Shown: positions 9,659 to 18,177 of the stretch, in pieces | Numbering within the stretch: position 1 is the stretch's first letter | How the letters are laid out: each line of letters starts with the position of its first letter | From: Brevinematales bacterium | GTDB taxonomy: Bacteria; Spirochaetota; Brevinematia; Brevinematales; Thermospiraceae | Direction: 5' to 3' | DNA: 32,389 nt | NCBI GenBank assembly: GCA_013177995.1 | Contig: JABLXN010000033.1 | Span: 1-32,389 of the forward strand | Position numbers and translations under genes: made by a program | Notes under the pieces: generated by a model | The model's input: the letters and a program-made list of their open reading frames with translations, nothing else | Database searches by the model: none | What the model was told of the DNA's origin: nothing

Positions 9659-9907
9659 GGCGTAAGTCTCTGTTTCTCTTTTTCTGAATCTTTCTGTGTC
9701 CGGGGAAGAAAAAAGATTTCTTTTCTTTTTTTTAGTTTTCTTTTCCTTTCGAGGGGAGTGAAAAACGTTTTGTTTGTAGGTTTTCCTCTCCCTTCTGGGT
9801 TATCCACTCAGGCAAGATTTTTCCTCTAAGCGTGCTTTTGCCAAAGAGGTTTTTCTGAAACTCTTGGTAGCCTCGTTTGGAAAGTGCTCTTCTTGGGAAA
9901 AGTAATC
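9659..9907. other. Intergenic gap between convergent genes
   Basis: 249 bp between the zinc-ribbon gene and the end of the minus-strand metalloprotease gene. It contains pyrimidine-rich runs (around 9700-9750) but I see no convincing hairpin terminator and no credible gene. Confidence 0.5.
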
Positions 9908-12526
9908 TCAAAAGCTTGAGGCTATACCAAGAGAGGTGTACCACCCATCCGTGGTATACTGGTATTCCCAGAGGGTGGTGAGGGGAAGCACATACCCCAA
10001 AAGCCATTTGGCGTAGATCTGGACATAGGCTCCATAGAACTCTCGCAGAGTATTCGGTCTTGAAAGGAGAAGGGCGTACGACCCCACGACAGCACCTACC
10101 GATTCAAAGTAAACAGGGAAATGCTTGTAGCCTGCTTCCACAGAAAGGGGCAGAATCCAGAAGCCATGGGTGCCCACCACGCCGTTGTAGAGAGAGCGCC
10201 CCCAGTAGGTTGGGGAATTTTCCGGGAGGGTTTCTGTGAGAACGGTATAGTTTCTCAGGGTGTCAAGGGGGGAGAAGAAGCTCACATTTCCCCAGCCACC
10301 AAGAATGCCAAGCGAGAGTCCTTTTGTGGAGTAGACGAGATTCCCATAGGTGTAATAATTCTTGCTATTGTCCACATAAGCCTGAAGAAAGAGCGGTCCC
10401 TGGAAAATGTCATACGGAGTGGAGAGATAAGCCTGGGAGATAGCCCAGACAAGGCTGGTGGTATAGCCAAAAGAGAAACCTTGTGTGAACTGAAAGGCAT
10501 TTCTCCAGGCAACCCTTTCCCTGAAAGAAACATCCCACTGGTAGGAAAAGCCGGTCACAAGATTTCCTGGTTCAGGTCCCAAGGGAGTAAGATACCCCCC
10601 ATAGCCCACAAAGGTAGAGAAGGGATAAAAATAGCGATTTTGCCACTCTCCATACCACGTCATGGTTTGCCACGGCGATAAATAGTGGAGTTCTATATAG
10701 GTGGAGTTTTCCTGGAGGGGATCCTCATTGTAGAGGAAAAGGCTGCTATCCCAGAAAATATAGCCGTAGAGAAGGGCAATCGGATCAGGGTAGAAAAGGG
10801 GAATTCTCACTGCCGGGAGTTGATCGGAGAACTTTCTTGCTGAAGAGGGGTGGAGAACAAGGTTTTCCTGCTGATAAGGGGTAAAGTCAAGGGCAAGACT
10901 TTCTTTTTTTTCTTCTTTTCTGGGGAGTTTGCTGATAACCTCATCTTTTTTGATTGATACACACTGCGACTTTTCGGCATATCGTTTGATCACATAGAGG
11001 TGTGTATCGAAAACCCCTATCTGATAAAAGCCACCACTTGTTTCTACCCCAAAAACGTCAAGCCTTTCCTCCTCAAGAGAAAAGAGCCCAATTCTCCCCA
11101 AGCTGTTGCCCTCTCGTGGGAAGAGGGTAAGCCATACCTTGTTTTTTTCTACGGCGAGGGAGGTTATCTCATACGCTGAGAGATCATAGAACGTCATTTC
11201 TCCGCTCTCAACATTTCCCACACCAAGATAAGGTCTATTGGTGATGAGAATGACACACACAAACCTCTGATCGTCCACAAAACGGGGAAAGAGGTATTGT
11301 CTATACGGATGTGCCTCGAGAAGGGTTTTTGAAAGGCCATTGTCCTCGAAAACAAGACGGCTTTCAAACCCATCCACCTTGACCATGAGAAGACGGTTTC
11401 CCTGAATATCCATATCCCTTACGTGGGGGAGAAAGGTCTTCTTTCTGTTCTGGTAGAGCACAAAGCCGTCCTGGGGTTTGCCTTCTTTGAAACGAATTCG
11501 TCTGAAGGCTATGGCTACCCCATCGGAGGCCACATCTTCTCCGTCTCCCAGGTACACAAGCTTCTGGTTTTTCCACTGGTAGACCTTGTCTTTTTCTCTA
11601 TCGATAATATACAATCCGTTTTTTGTACTCCGGAGGGAGAGGGATTTTCCTTCTTTGAGGAGTTTTTCTTCGATAGGGAGGGGGACCACTTCAAGAAGAA
11701 AATTGGAACGAAAAGAAGCCCATTCTTTGTCTATAGAGGTGCCGTAAACCCTCTGAAAGGAGGACTGAAAACTATAGGGCCAGAACCTTGTGGCACTTAC
11801 CTTGAAAAGTTCGCCATATTTTTCCCAGCCATATTTTTTCTGAAGGTAATCACTAAAAAAACCGCCATAGATATAGTGATAACCTCCCTTGCCATAGCGA
11901 ATTTGGGCTACATCGCTATAGGCTTCAAACCTGTTCTCAAGGAGATGCTGAATGAGGATGGCTCTGTGGGAGGGGGAGTTTACCCTTCCATGACCTGAGG
12001 CACTCTCACCGCTTACCGTCACCCCTTCAATCATCCACCAGGGGAGTTGAACATACTGTGGAGAGAGAAAATCCCCCATAAGGAAAGAAAGAAAGTCCCA
12101 TTCTGCTGTTCTCACACTGAGGGAAATAGCATGAAGAAGTTCATGAGTGAAGAGGGCTTTGAGAGCGTCATCGGAGGGAACAAGCATGGGATCTGAGAGG
12201 TACTCATAGAGGATGATGGTATTTCGGGGAAGAGAGGTAAACATCCCGTTCATGATTTCAATATCCGGGGTGATGATGACAAGAAAACGATAGGTTTTGG
12301 AAAGGCCAAGCCGGTTTATCCATTCTTCATAGATGGTATCAGCCATGGAGACGAGCCTTGCCACCGTGTTGGTTTGAGAAGAGGCATAGAGAATACGAAA
12401 GTGTTTGGTGCTTACCTCCTGAACCTCTGTGCTTCTATGAAAGAGTGGTCCAGCCCAGAGGGAGAGGGGGAGAAGAAGTCCAAAAATGATAGGGCTGAGG
12501 TAATATTTTTTTTTCTGTTCTGTCAT
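9908..12526 (-). CDS. Large secreted gluzincin-like metalloprotease with beta-propeller and outer-membrane barrel-like C-terminus
   Basis: 872 residues. Residues ~8-26 are a signal peptide. Residues ~40-280 look like a zinc metallopeptidase domain of the HExxH...E type: HELLH with His128, Glu129 and His132, and a third ligand candidate Glu167 in WWMIEG, the usual gluzincin arrangement. Residues ~290-530 are short beta-rich repeats suggesting a TolB-like propeller. The last ~280 residues have alternating aromatic strands and end in Phe, as in outer-membrane barrels. I infer a surface-anchored protease, or a protein keeping that fold. The start overlaps the stop of the restriction enzyme gene (ATGA at 12523-12526). 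No close named family was recognised. Confidence 0.75.
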   Translation of the reverse strand: MTEQKKKYYLSPIIFGLLLPLSLWAGPLFHRSTEVQEVSTKHFRILYASSQTNTVARLVSMADTIYEEWINRLGLSKTYRFLVIITPDIEIMNGMFTSLPRNTIILYEYLSDPMLVPSDDALKALFTHELLHAISLSVRTAEWDFLSFLMGDFLSPQYVQLPWWMIEGVTVSGESASGHGRVNSPSHRAILIQHLLENRFEAYSDVAQIRYGKGGYHYIYGGFFSDYLQKKYGWEKYGELFKVSATRFWPYSFQSSFQRVYGTSIDKEWASFRSNFLLEVVPLPIEEKLLKEGKSLSLRSTKNGLYIIDREKDKVYQWKNQKLVYLGDGEDVASDGVAIAFRRIRFKEGKPQDGFVLYQNRKKTFLPHVRDMDIQGNRLLMVKVDGFESRLVFEDNGLSKTLLEAHPYRQYLFPRFVDDQRFVCVILITNRPYLGVGNVESGEMTFYDLSAYEITSLAVEKNKVWLTLFPREGNSLGRIGLFSLEEERLDVFGVETSGGFYQIGVFDTHLYVIKRYAEKSQCVSIKKDEVISKLPRKEEKKESLALDFTPYQQENLVLHPSSARKFSDQLPAVRIPLFYPDPIALLYGYIFWDSSLFLYNEDPLQENSTYIELHYLSPWQTMTWYGEWQNRYFYPFSTFVGYGGYLTPLGPEPGNLVTGFSYQWDVSFRERVAWRNAFQFTQGFSFGYTTSLVWAISQAYLSTPYDIFQGPLFLQAYVDNSKNYYTYGNLVYSTKGLSLGILGGWGNVSFFSPLDTLRNYTVLTETLPENSPTYWGRSLYNGVVGTHGFWILPLSVEAGYKHFPVYFESVGAVVGSYALLLSRPNTLREFYGAYVQIYAKWLLGYVLPLTTLWEYQYTTDGWYTSLGIASSF

Positions 12527-13161
12527 GGAAGTTGCTCCAATCTTTTTATTTCCTGCTGTATTTGGGAGATGACTTCAGTGTTATAAATTACTTTTTTATC
12601 TTCTTTTTTGATAGAAAAGATATAAAATACTTTTCCTCCAAATTGTTTGCTGAAGGCCTCGGATGTTCTCTGGTGTTGTTGTTGCAGTGTTTGTGCGTAC
12701 TGAGGGGCATGTTCAAAGGTTATGGGCTTTATTTGCAGACCAATATAAAATTTTCTCACCTGAATATAAAAGTCCACATTATATTTTCTATCCCATTCAT
12801 CGGATGCAGGGTAAATGGTAGTTCCAAGTAATTCTTGAAGTTGTTCATAGATGGTTTTCTTTTCAGTTATGTAGCCTTCGAAAGTTTTCTTTATGACAAG
12901 GTTTTTGATGTATTCAATACAATCTTCTTCTGTAATGGATTGGATTTCTGCATGAAGAACTTCTGATATTTTGGTGTAGAGTTTTCTTCCCAACTCTTCT
13001 AAATGTGCTTTTGAACGTACATTTTCATAATAATACTGTTCCCATTCTTCTATATTTTTGGGAGAGCATTTTCTGATTTCTTCGGATACAGGACCCACAT
13101 TCTTTTTTTTCTGCAGACCCCAGCGGTTGATGGCAATATTTAGTATCCACTCTTTTGACAT
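12523..13161 (-). CDS. MjaI-family type II restriction endonuclease
   Basis: A 212-residue protein that I recognise as similar to the MjaI restriction endonuclease family, whose founding member cuts CTAG. The opening segment MSKEWILNIA...NRWGLQKKKNVGPV is typical. A PD-(D/E)xK-like core is visible as Asp130 (NVDFYI) with Gln143-Ile-Lys145 (GLQIKP). It lies directly downstream of its methyltransferase, overlapping it by 22 bp, which is the usual pairing. Its codons are markedly richer in A/T than the housekeeping genes around it, consistent with transfer. The CTAG specificity is inferred from the family. Confidence 0.85.
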   Translation of the reverse strand: MSKEWILNIAINRWGLQKKKNVGPVSEEIRKCSPKNIEEWEQYYYENVRSKAHLEELGRKLYTKISEVLHAEIQSITEEDCIEYIKNLVIKKTFEGYITEKKTIYEQLQELLGTTIYPASDEWDRKYNVDFYIQVRKFYIGLQIKPITFEHAPQYAQTLQQQHQRTSEAFSKQFGGKVFYIFSIKKEDKKVIYNTEVISQIQQEIKRLEQLP

Positions 13162-14444
13162 ATCATTTCCTCGGTTTGAAGAAAACGCTCTTTGAGGGAA
13201 TATTCAGAGTCTCTATCTGCCTCAACAAAACCATATTTTATAAGATGCAGGTTTATGAAGGTTTTATTTTTGAGATAGAGATACACAAGGAGATTCCCTT
13301 CTTCGTCATATTTATTTATATCAAATTTCAGGAAAATTCTTTGTCCGGAGGTTTTCTGTTTCAGAAAGTCAATAGCAGCTTGTTCTTTTTGAGGATTTGT
13401 TTTGATTCCTATCAGTCTTACTTTGAGGCCATTATTGAGGAGGAGTGTTGTCGGAGAAAGAATTTCTTTGATAGTATAATAAGTGGGAGTACTATTTTTC
13501 TCTTCGCTACTTACGCGTGAACCAAAAGAAAGCTTGCGAGGGTCTACTTTCTTGTCAAATCTTGTTTTGTCAACAAAAATGTAAGGGAGGCGACTAATGT
13601 GTTTATCCCAGTCTATATTTTGTTTTTCTTTTTCTATGAAAATAAAATCAGCGGTGGATGTTTTTTCTTCTATAGCCAGTTTCTTTTTGATGATGGGGAG
13701 AAAAGAGGAATTGATTTCATATCCTATGGAATTCCTGTGAAGGTTTACGGCAGCTAAAGAGGTTGTTCCGCTTCCCAAAAAGGGATCAAGAACAGTGTCC
13801 CCTACAAAACTAAACATTTTGATAAGCCTTTTGGGAAGTTCTTCCGGGAACATGGCGATATGTTCGCTTTGCCTTTCTCCGTTAAAATACCAGTGACCGT
13901 TAAAATATTCATTCCATTCTTCTTTGGAAAGCTTTGAAAGTTCTTTGATTTCTTTAGAAACTTTTGGGGGAGGACCAGGTTTTTTGAATATAAGAATGAA
14001 TTCATAATCAATTTTTATGATACCATTTCTTGGATAGGGAAAGCTTCCCATAATGCTGGCTCCACCGGTGGTATTCATTGTGGTGGGTTTTTGCCAGATA
14101 ATAGCCCCCATATAATCGAATCCAATGGTTTCACAAAACTTGATGATTTCTTCGCGAATAGGGATGATCTTGTATCTGCCGTAATAGACGGATCTGGCAA
14201 ATTGATCACCAATGTTAATACAGAGCCGGCAACCGTCCATAAGGACTCTATAACATTCGTTCCATACTAAGTTAAGATGATTGATATATTCTTCATACGT
14301 GTGATTGAAACCAATTTGATCTTCGTGTCCGTAGTCTTTGAGTTGCCAGTAGGGCGGGGAGGTGATAATCAGGTGAACACTCTGATCGCGCACTTCTGAC
14401 ATGTGTCTTGAATCACCTATGATGATAGTATGGTGCGTTTTCAT
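13140..14444 (-). CDS. Type II DNA methyltransferase (N4-cytosine/N6-adenine) with C-terminal SNase-like domain
   Basis: 434 residues. The N-terminal ~260 residues are a beta-class DNA methyltransferase: catalytic TSPPYW at residues 28-33 precedes the AdoMet-binding DPFLGSGTT at 220-228. SPPYW favours N4-cytosine methylation, in line with MjaI-type partners. Residues ~320-434 resemble a staphylococcal-nuclease (thermonuclease) fold: VRLIGIKT, then a helix, FLKFDINKYDEEGNLLVYLYL, then INLHLIKYGFVEA. The arginine expected after the YDxxG turn is replaced (Asn384), so nuclease activity is doubtful and DNA binding is more likely. AAGGAGAA precedes the ATG at 14444. Together with the nuclease gene it forms an AT-rich R-M cassette. 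Confidence 0.88.
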   Translation of the reverse strand: MKTHHTIIIGDSRHMSEVRDQSVHLIITSPPYWQLKDYGHEDQIGFNHTYEEYINHLNLVWNECYRVLMDGCRLCINIGDQFARSVYYGRYKIIPIREEIIKFCETIGFDYMGAIIWQKPTTMNTTGGASIMGSFPYPRNGIIKIDYEFILIFKKPGPPPKVSKEIKELSKLSKEEWNEYFNGHWYFNGERQSEHIAMFPEELPKRLIKMFSFVGDTVLDPFLGSGTTSLAAVNLHRNSIGYEINSSFLPIIKKKLAIEEKTSTADFIFIEKEKQNIDWDKHISRLPYIFVDKTRFDKKVDPRKLSFGSRVSSEEKNSTPTYYTIKEILSPTTLLLNNGLKVRLIGIKTNPQKEQAAIDFLKQKTSGQRIFLKFDINKYDEEGNLLVYLYLKNKTFINLHLIKYGFVEADRDSEYSLKERFLQTEEMICQKSGY

Positions 14445-14473
14445 GCAATAATTCTCCTTGCCATCTTCTCAAT

Positions 14474-14502
14474 ATTATAGTTGTATGAAATGTTTTTGTC
14501 AA
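14474..14502 (-). promoter_or_regulatory. R-M operon promoter
   Basis: On the minus strand: perfect TTGACA (14502-14497), 17-bp spacer, TATAAT (14479-14474), about 30 bp upstream of the methyltransferase ATG. Confidence 0.8.
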
Positions 14503-14552
14503 GAAACACTTTGGGAGCTTTTTGTGAAGATTTTCTCAATTTTTTCTTTTTT

Positions 14553-14754
14553 GAGACCCTTGCACAGGTGCTTTCTTGACCTTTCTGGGTCAGGGGCTAT
14601 GCCCCTGAAACCCCGCTTTTTCTGTTTACAAAGGCTTATTTGTCTTTTTTTATCTAAAAAATAGGCTTATTTATTATGGAAAGGAATATTTTTTATACTA
14701 TTTTCTGTTTTTTATTACTTTCTTGAGACCTTTGCACATTCGTGCAAAGGTCTC
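14553..14754 (-). mobile_element. Complete 202-bp MITE related to the IS5-family element
   Basis: Read on the minus strand it opens with a 30-bp hairpin (GAGACCTTTGCAC, a 4-nt loop, GTGCAAAGGTCTC; 14754-14725). It continues through an AT-rich part and a GGGGCATAGCCCC hairpin and ends with GTGCAAGGGTCTC at 14553. Its 13-bp ends match those of the IS5 element at 24319-25684, so it is probably moved by that transposase. Related partial copies lie at 128-238, ~23160-23271 and 32264-32389. It fills the gap between the divergent R-M and ruvA promoters; the hairpin followed by T's at 14755-14761 may act as a terminator for plus-strand transcription. Confidence 0.82.
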
Positions 14755-14767
14755 TTTTTTTCAAAAC

Positions 14768-14796
14768 TTGCATTTTCCTTTTTTCTGCCCTATGAT
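14768..14796 (+). promoter_or_regulatory. ruvA operon promoter
   Basis: TTGCAT (14768-14773), 17-bp spacer, TATGAT (14791-14796), immediately right of the MITE. Confidence 0.65.
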
Positions 14797-14818
14797 AAAA
14801 AGAAAAAGGCAAGGATGT

Positions 14819-15418
14819 ATGCTTTCCTTTCTTTCTGGTAGGGTTGTGGAAGTCAATGAAGAGAGCGTGGTTCTTGACTATCAGGGTATGGGATTTCTGG
14901 TTACGGTTCCTCTCTCTGTAGCGAAGAAACTCACGGCTGGTGAGAAGGTAACGCTTCATACCCATCTCATGATTCGGGAGACAGAGGTGGCTTTGTATGG
15001 GTTTTTGGATGCAGCGGATAGGAGGCTTTTTCTCTCGCTTCAGGAGGTGAGTGGGGTGGGGCCAAAGCAGGCTCTTCGGATTCTTTCGGAGTTTTCTGCT
15101 TCTGAGCTTCGGGAGATTATTATCCAGGGCGATGGGTTTCGCTTAGGACAGGTCAAGGGGATTGGACCAAAAACGGCATCAAGGATTATTCTTGAGCTTC
15201 AGGACAGGATGAAAAAAATCCCCATCGAGGGGGAAAAGGTGTCGCCACTTGCAGAGAGACGGCTGGAGCTTTTGATGGCGATGCGGGTTTTGGGCTATAC
15301 GGATCAGGAGTGTAGCAAGGCCATTGATGGTCTTCTTCAGGATACGGCGACGAGAAACCTTTCTCTGGAGGATCAGGTGAAGCATCTGTTGGCTATTCTT
15401 TCCAGGAGGTCTTCATGA
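14819..15418 (+). CDS. ruvA: Holliday junction DNA helicase subunit RuvA
   Basis: The Holliday-junction-binding subunit that recruits the RuvB branch-migration motor. 199 residues, normal length. It starts with the OB-fold segment MLSFLSGRVVEV and has the two helix-hairpin-helix motifs EVSGVGPKQA and KGIGPKTASRII. The C-terminal RuvB-contact domain is intact. A longer frame begins at 14723 inside the MITE, but the family N-terminus and AAGGA at 14811-14815 fix ATG 14819, although that spacing is tight. No ruvB or ruvC is adjacent. It overlaps the thioesterase gene by 4 bp. Confidence 0.95.
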   Translation: MLSFLSGRVVEVNEESVVLDYQGMGFLVTVPLSVAKKLTAGEKVTLHTHLMIRETEVALYGFLDAADRRLFLSLQEVSGVGPKQALRILSEFSASELREIIIQGDGFRLGQVKGIGPKTASRIILELQDRMKKIPIEGEKVSPLAERRLELLMAMRVLGYTDQECSKAIDGLLQDTATRNLSLEDQVKHLLAILSRRSS

Positions 15419-16173
15419 CGCCACGGTATGAGAACAGGTTTGATGTTCGGTTCACGGAAAAAAGTCCCATCGGGACTATCCCTGTGGCCACCCTCTGTCG
15501 TTATCTTCTTGAGGTGGCCGATGACCATGCGTATCAATTGGGGGTGGATTTTGAGAGCATGTTTCGCCGGGGAATGACCTGGGCACTTCTTCGTGTCTGG
15601 ATGGAGATACCGGAGAATCTGTCTTCTTTTTCTGAGATAGTGGTCTCCACCTGGTCAACGGCAAGAGAGGGACTCTATGTCTATCGAGATTATGCTCTCT
15701 CTTCGCATGGGGAGACGGTGGCACGGGCAACTTCTCAGTGGGTGGTTCTTGATAAGACGACACGAAAACCCATTCGTCCCCCAGAGTTTATGAATACGCT
15801 CTATGAAAAGCTCTACGGTGATACCCCACCAGAGAGATTGAAAGTGGCCTTCACGCGATGGAATCAGATAGATCCTGCGTGTTATCCACACCGATCTCAG
15901 CGGGATATTCTTGTGCGGCGGAGTGATACGGACCTCAATGGGCATACCAATACGGCGGCTTATATTGAATTCATGGAGGAGGCTATACCACTTGAATGGT
16001 ATCAGAGAAGGCATATCCGTTATTTTGAGCTTCATTGTTTGGCTGAGAGTTTTGAGGGGGATGAACTTCTGTCTCTTGTGGAGATTTCTTCTGATGAGAG
16101 GGAGATGATTCATACCCTGGTTCGCAAAAAGGATAATACTACGATTGCCAAGGGGAAAAGCCTGTGGCAGTGA
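15415..16173 (+). CDS. Acyl-ACP thioesterase
   Basis: Releases fatty acids from acyl carrier protein; bacterial members of this FatA/FatB-like family often occur in anaerobes. 252 residues in two hotdog folds. The second-fold signature SDTDLNGHTNTAAYIEFMEEA carries the candidate catalytic Asp173, Asn175 and His177. It overlaps ruvA by 4 bp and the recombinase gene by 10 bp, so all three are on one transcript. Confidence 0.9.
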   Translation: MTPRYENRFDVRFTEKSPIGTIPVATLCRYLLEVADDHAYQLGVDFESMFRRGMTWALLRVWMEIPENLSSFSEIVVSTWSTAREGLYVYRDYALSSHGETVARATSQWVVLDKTTRKPIRPPEFMNTLYEKLYGDTPPERLKVAFTRWNQIDPACYPHRSQRDILVRRSDTDLNGHTNTAAYIEFMEEAIPLEWYQRRHIRYFELHCLAESFEGDELLSLVEISSDEREMIHTLVRKKDNTTIAKGKSLWQ

Positions 16174-17081
16174 GTCACGAGACCATTCGATCTGAATTTG
16201 AGCGATATCTTCGGTATGAGAGACAGCTCTCGGAGAATTCCGTGGAGGCTTATCTTGAGGATGTGGGGGATTTTCTCTCTTTTCTTGAAGAGGAGAAGAT
16301 GGAGCTTCTCTCTCTCGGGTATGATGAGGTGATGGAGTTTGTTATTTCTCTCTATGAGCGGGGGCTTGTGGCTCGAAGTGTGGCAAGAAAAATTTCAGCT
16401 CTCAGGGGGTTTTTTCTTTTTCTTCTCCGGATGGAGTGGATAAAGGAAAATCCCCTTGACCTTCTGGAAGCCCCCCGATATCTCAAGAAGCTTCCATCGT
16501 ATCTCACCGTGGAGGAGATTGAGGCCATGATTGTGCCGGTGGAGGAGAGTTTTCAGGAGGTGAGGGATAGCTGTATCATTGAGTTTCTCTATTCCTGTGG
16601 GCTTCGGGTGTCGGAGTTGTGCCGTCTCTCGCTTCATGATATTCTCCGGGATGAGAGGCTTCTTCGTGTGCTTGGCAAGGGGAACAAGGAAAGGCTTGTG
16701 CCTATTGGGGCCCGTGCGATGGAGTGGCTTTCTCGTTATCTTCCCTATCGGGCAGCTCTTTTAGCGGGCAAGAAGAGTCGGGATGAGGTTTTTCTCTCGA
16801 GGCTTTGTCGTCCTCTCAGTCGTGTTTCTGTGTGGAGTATTGTGAAGGAAAGGGCTCGTCGAGCAGGGATTGACAAGGAGATCTCCCCTCATACCCTCAG
16901 GCATAGCTTTGCCACGCATCTCGTGATGGAAGGGGCAGACCTTCGGGGTGTTCAGGAGCTTTTGGGACATGCGGATATCTCGACCACACAGGTATATACT
17001 CATGTGTCTTCTTCCTATCTCAGGCGGGAGCATGAAGCCTATCACCCCCTTGAACAGCAAGAAAAAAAGAAAAAGCCTTGA
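16164..17081 (+). CDS. Tyrosine recombinase XerC/XerD
   Basis: A site-specific recombinase for chromosome dimer resolution, 305 residues. The N-terminal SAM-like core-binding domain (residues ~5-95) precedes the catalytic domain. All active-site residues are visible: Arg148 (CGLRVSE), Lys172 (GKGNKER), His243 and Arg246 (HTLRHSFATHL), His269 (LLGHADI) and Tyr278 (TQVYTH). I start at GTG 16164, inside the thioesterase gene; GTG 16170 is an alternative. The sequence does not say whether it is the XerC or XerD partner, and no attachment site is seen nearby, so this is most likely the housekeeping enzyme. Confidence 0.93.
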   Translation: MAVSHETIRSEFERYLRYERQLSENSVEAYLEDVGDFLSFLEEEKMELLSLGYDEVMEFVISLYERGLVARSVARKISALRGFFLFLLRMEWIKENPLDLLEAPRYLKKLPSYLTVEEIEAMIVPVEESFQEVRDSCIIEFLYSCGLRVSELCRLSLHDILRDERLLRVLGKGNKERLVPIGARAMEWLSRYLPYRAALLAGKKSRDEVFLSRLCRPLSRVSVWSIVKERARRAGIDKEISPHTLRHSFATHLVMEGADLRGVQELLGHADISTTQVYTHVSSSYLRREHEAYHPLEQQEKKKKP

Positions 17082-17411
17082 AAGTGGCTGTTTTTGGGAG
17101 AGGGGATGAGGGGGGATTGTGGGAGAAAGAGGGTGTTTTGCTGAAACATGGTAATAGCCAGAAAGTAATTTTTGCTGTTAAGCGAAAAGATACGTTTGGG
17201 GAAAGAAAAGACTTTTTTGCCTTTTCTATGAGGAGGAGGGTGGGGCTTTTTTCTTGTGGGGAGAGACTCTTTGTGATGGGATGGAGAGCACTTTTTATGT
17301 TCTCATATTGGCTTTTTATGTACCATTTTATCACAAAAAGAGAACAAAAACCTTGCAAAAAGTCCCTCTTTTGTCTATACTATAGGCAACCCTATGAAAA
17401 GGAGGAAGACC
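17082..17411. other. Intergenic region with one dispersed motif
   Basis: 330 bp between the recombinase and the RseC-like gene. An open frame runs through it from a TTG at 17078, but it has no ribosome-binding site or recognisable features and continues past the next gene's start, so I do not call it. The region holds one copy of the dispersed TTTTGCTGAAACA...ATAGCC motif (17136-17159) and the promoter for the next operon. Confidence 0.6.
17353..17381 (+). promoter_or_regulatory. Promoter of the RseC-DRTGG-PHP operon
   Basis: TTGCAA (17353-17358), 17-bp spacer, TATACT (17376-17381), 30 bp before the first ATG. Confidence 0.65.
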
Positions 17412-17870
17412 ATGAGAGAGCTTGGGAGAGTTCGTGAAGTGTATCGTGATCGTGTGGTGATTGATATTGTGGAGCATAGTGCCTCCTCCTGTAATCAGTG
17501 CAGTCTTCATGGGCATTGTCATATAGAGAATGGGGAAAGAAGGCTCACCCTCTGGACAAAAGGAAACTGGAGGGTTGGTGATGAGGTGTGGGTAGAGATG
17601 AAAGAGACGGTTCTGATAGAGATTGCGACCCTTCTTTTTCTCATTCCGACGATTCTTTTGATTGTGGGAAGTGCCGTGATGAGCCAGTGGTTGCCAACGC
17701 TGTGGAGTGTGGGGGGAGCCCTTGTCCTCATGGGGCTTTACTTCTGTGTGCTTCGGTGTCTCACCCCACGGATTTTGCGTCGGTTCAGGCTTATTCCAAA
17801 AGAGAGTGTTTCGGAGGTGTACGATGACATCAGTCACTATACACGATATCCAGAAAACCTTAGATTGTGA
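17412..17870 (+). CDS. SoxR-reducing system RseC-like membrane protein
   Basis: 152 residues. The N-terminal half has the RseC/MucC cysteine pattern (Cys27, Cys30, Cys36 in CNQCSLHGHC), likely binding a metal or Fe-S cluster. Two hydrophobic segments follow (roughly residues 75-97 and 100-117), as in RseC, which associates with Rnf/SoxR-reducing electron-transfer machinery. AAAAGGAGG at 17397-17405 fixes the ATG. It heads an overlapping operon with signalling-type genes, so a redox-linked role fits. The next gene begins inside its last 47 bp. Confidence 0.78.
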   Translation: MRELGRVREVYRDRVVIDIVEHSASSCNQCSLHGHCHIENGERRLTLWTKGNWRVGDEVWVEMKETVLIEIATLLFLIPTILLIVGSAVMSQWLPTLWSVGGALVLMGLYFCVLRCLTPRILRRFRLIPKESVSEVYDDISHYTRYPENLRL

Positions 17871-18177
17871 GATTCTCTATGAAGCCAACACCACTCCTAT
17901 AAAAGGAGTGGTGGCTTCAGGGCTCATGAGCGATGTACTCACCACGGAGATGGAGGATTTTCTGCTTGTATGCAATCTCGCCAATGCTCAGGTGGTGAGA
18001 ACAGCCTATATGGTGGGAGCTCCATCTATTCTTGTCACGAATGCCAAACAGGTTCCCCCGGATTTTCTTGAGCTGTGTCAGGCACATCATATCAATCTGC
18101 TTCGAACGGACTATTCGCTTTTTGAGGCCTGTGTGCTGTTGGGTGAACTCTTTCCTGTGAAGCGGAGGCAGAGGTGA
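17824..18177 (+). CDS. DRTGG-domain protein (first copy)
   Basis: 117 residues, a stand-alone DRTGG domain (the regulatory module also found in phosphotransacetylase-like proteins and in CBS proteins). Key stretches are VASGLMSDVLT, LLVCNLANAQVVRTAYMVGAPSILVTNAKQ and INLLRTDYSLFEACVLLGEL. It is paralogous to the gene at 19088-19420 but more diverged. The start at ATG 17824 is chosen because the domain begins there; a longer upstream frame overlaps the RseC-like gene. It overlaps the CBS-ATPase gene by 4 bp (GTGA). Such domains flank hydrogenase operons in anaerobes; the ligand is unknown. Confidence 0.8.
   Translation: MTSVTIHDIQKTLDCEILYEANTTPIKGVVASGLMSDVLTTEMEDFLLVCNLANAQVVRTAYMVGAPSILVTNAKQVPPDFLELCQAHHINLLRTDYSLFEACVLLGELFPVKRRQR

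Noticed and set aside
9732-10007. 91-codon minus-strand frame at the 3' end of the metalloprotease gene
   Set aside because: Overlaps the real gene out of frame by about 100 bp and has no supporting features.
17078-17437. 119-codon open frame after the recombinase gene
   Set aside because: TTG start without a ribosome-binding site, no domain, contains a dispersed motif and a promoter, and runs past the start of the next real gene in another frame.
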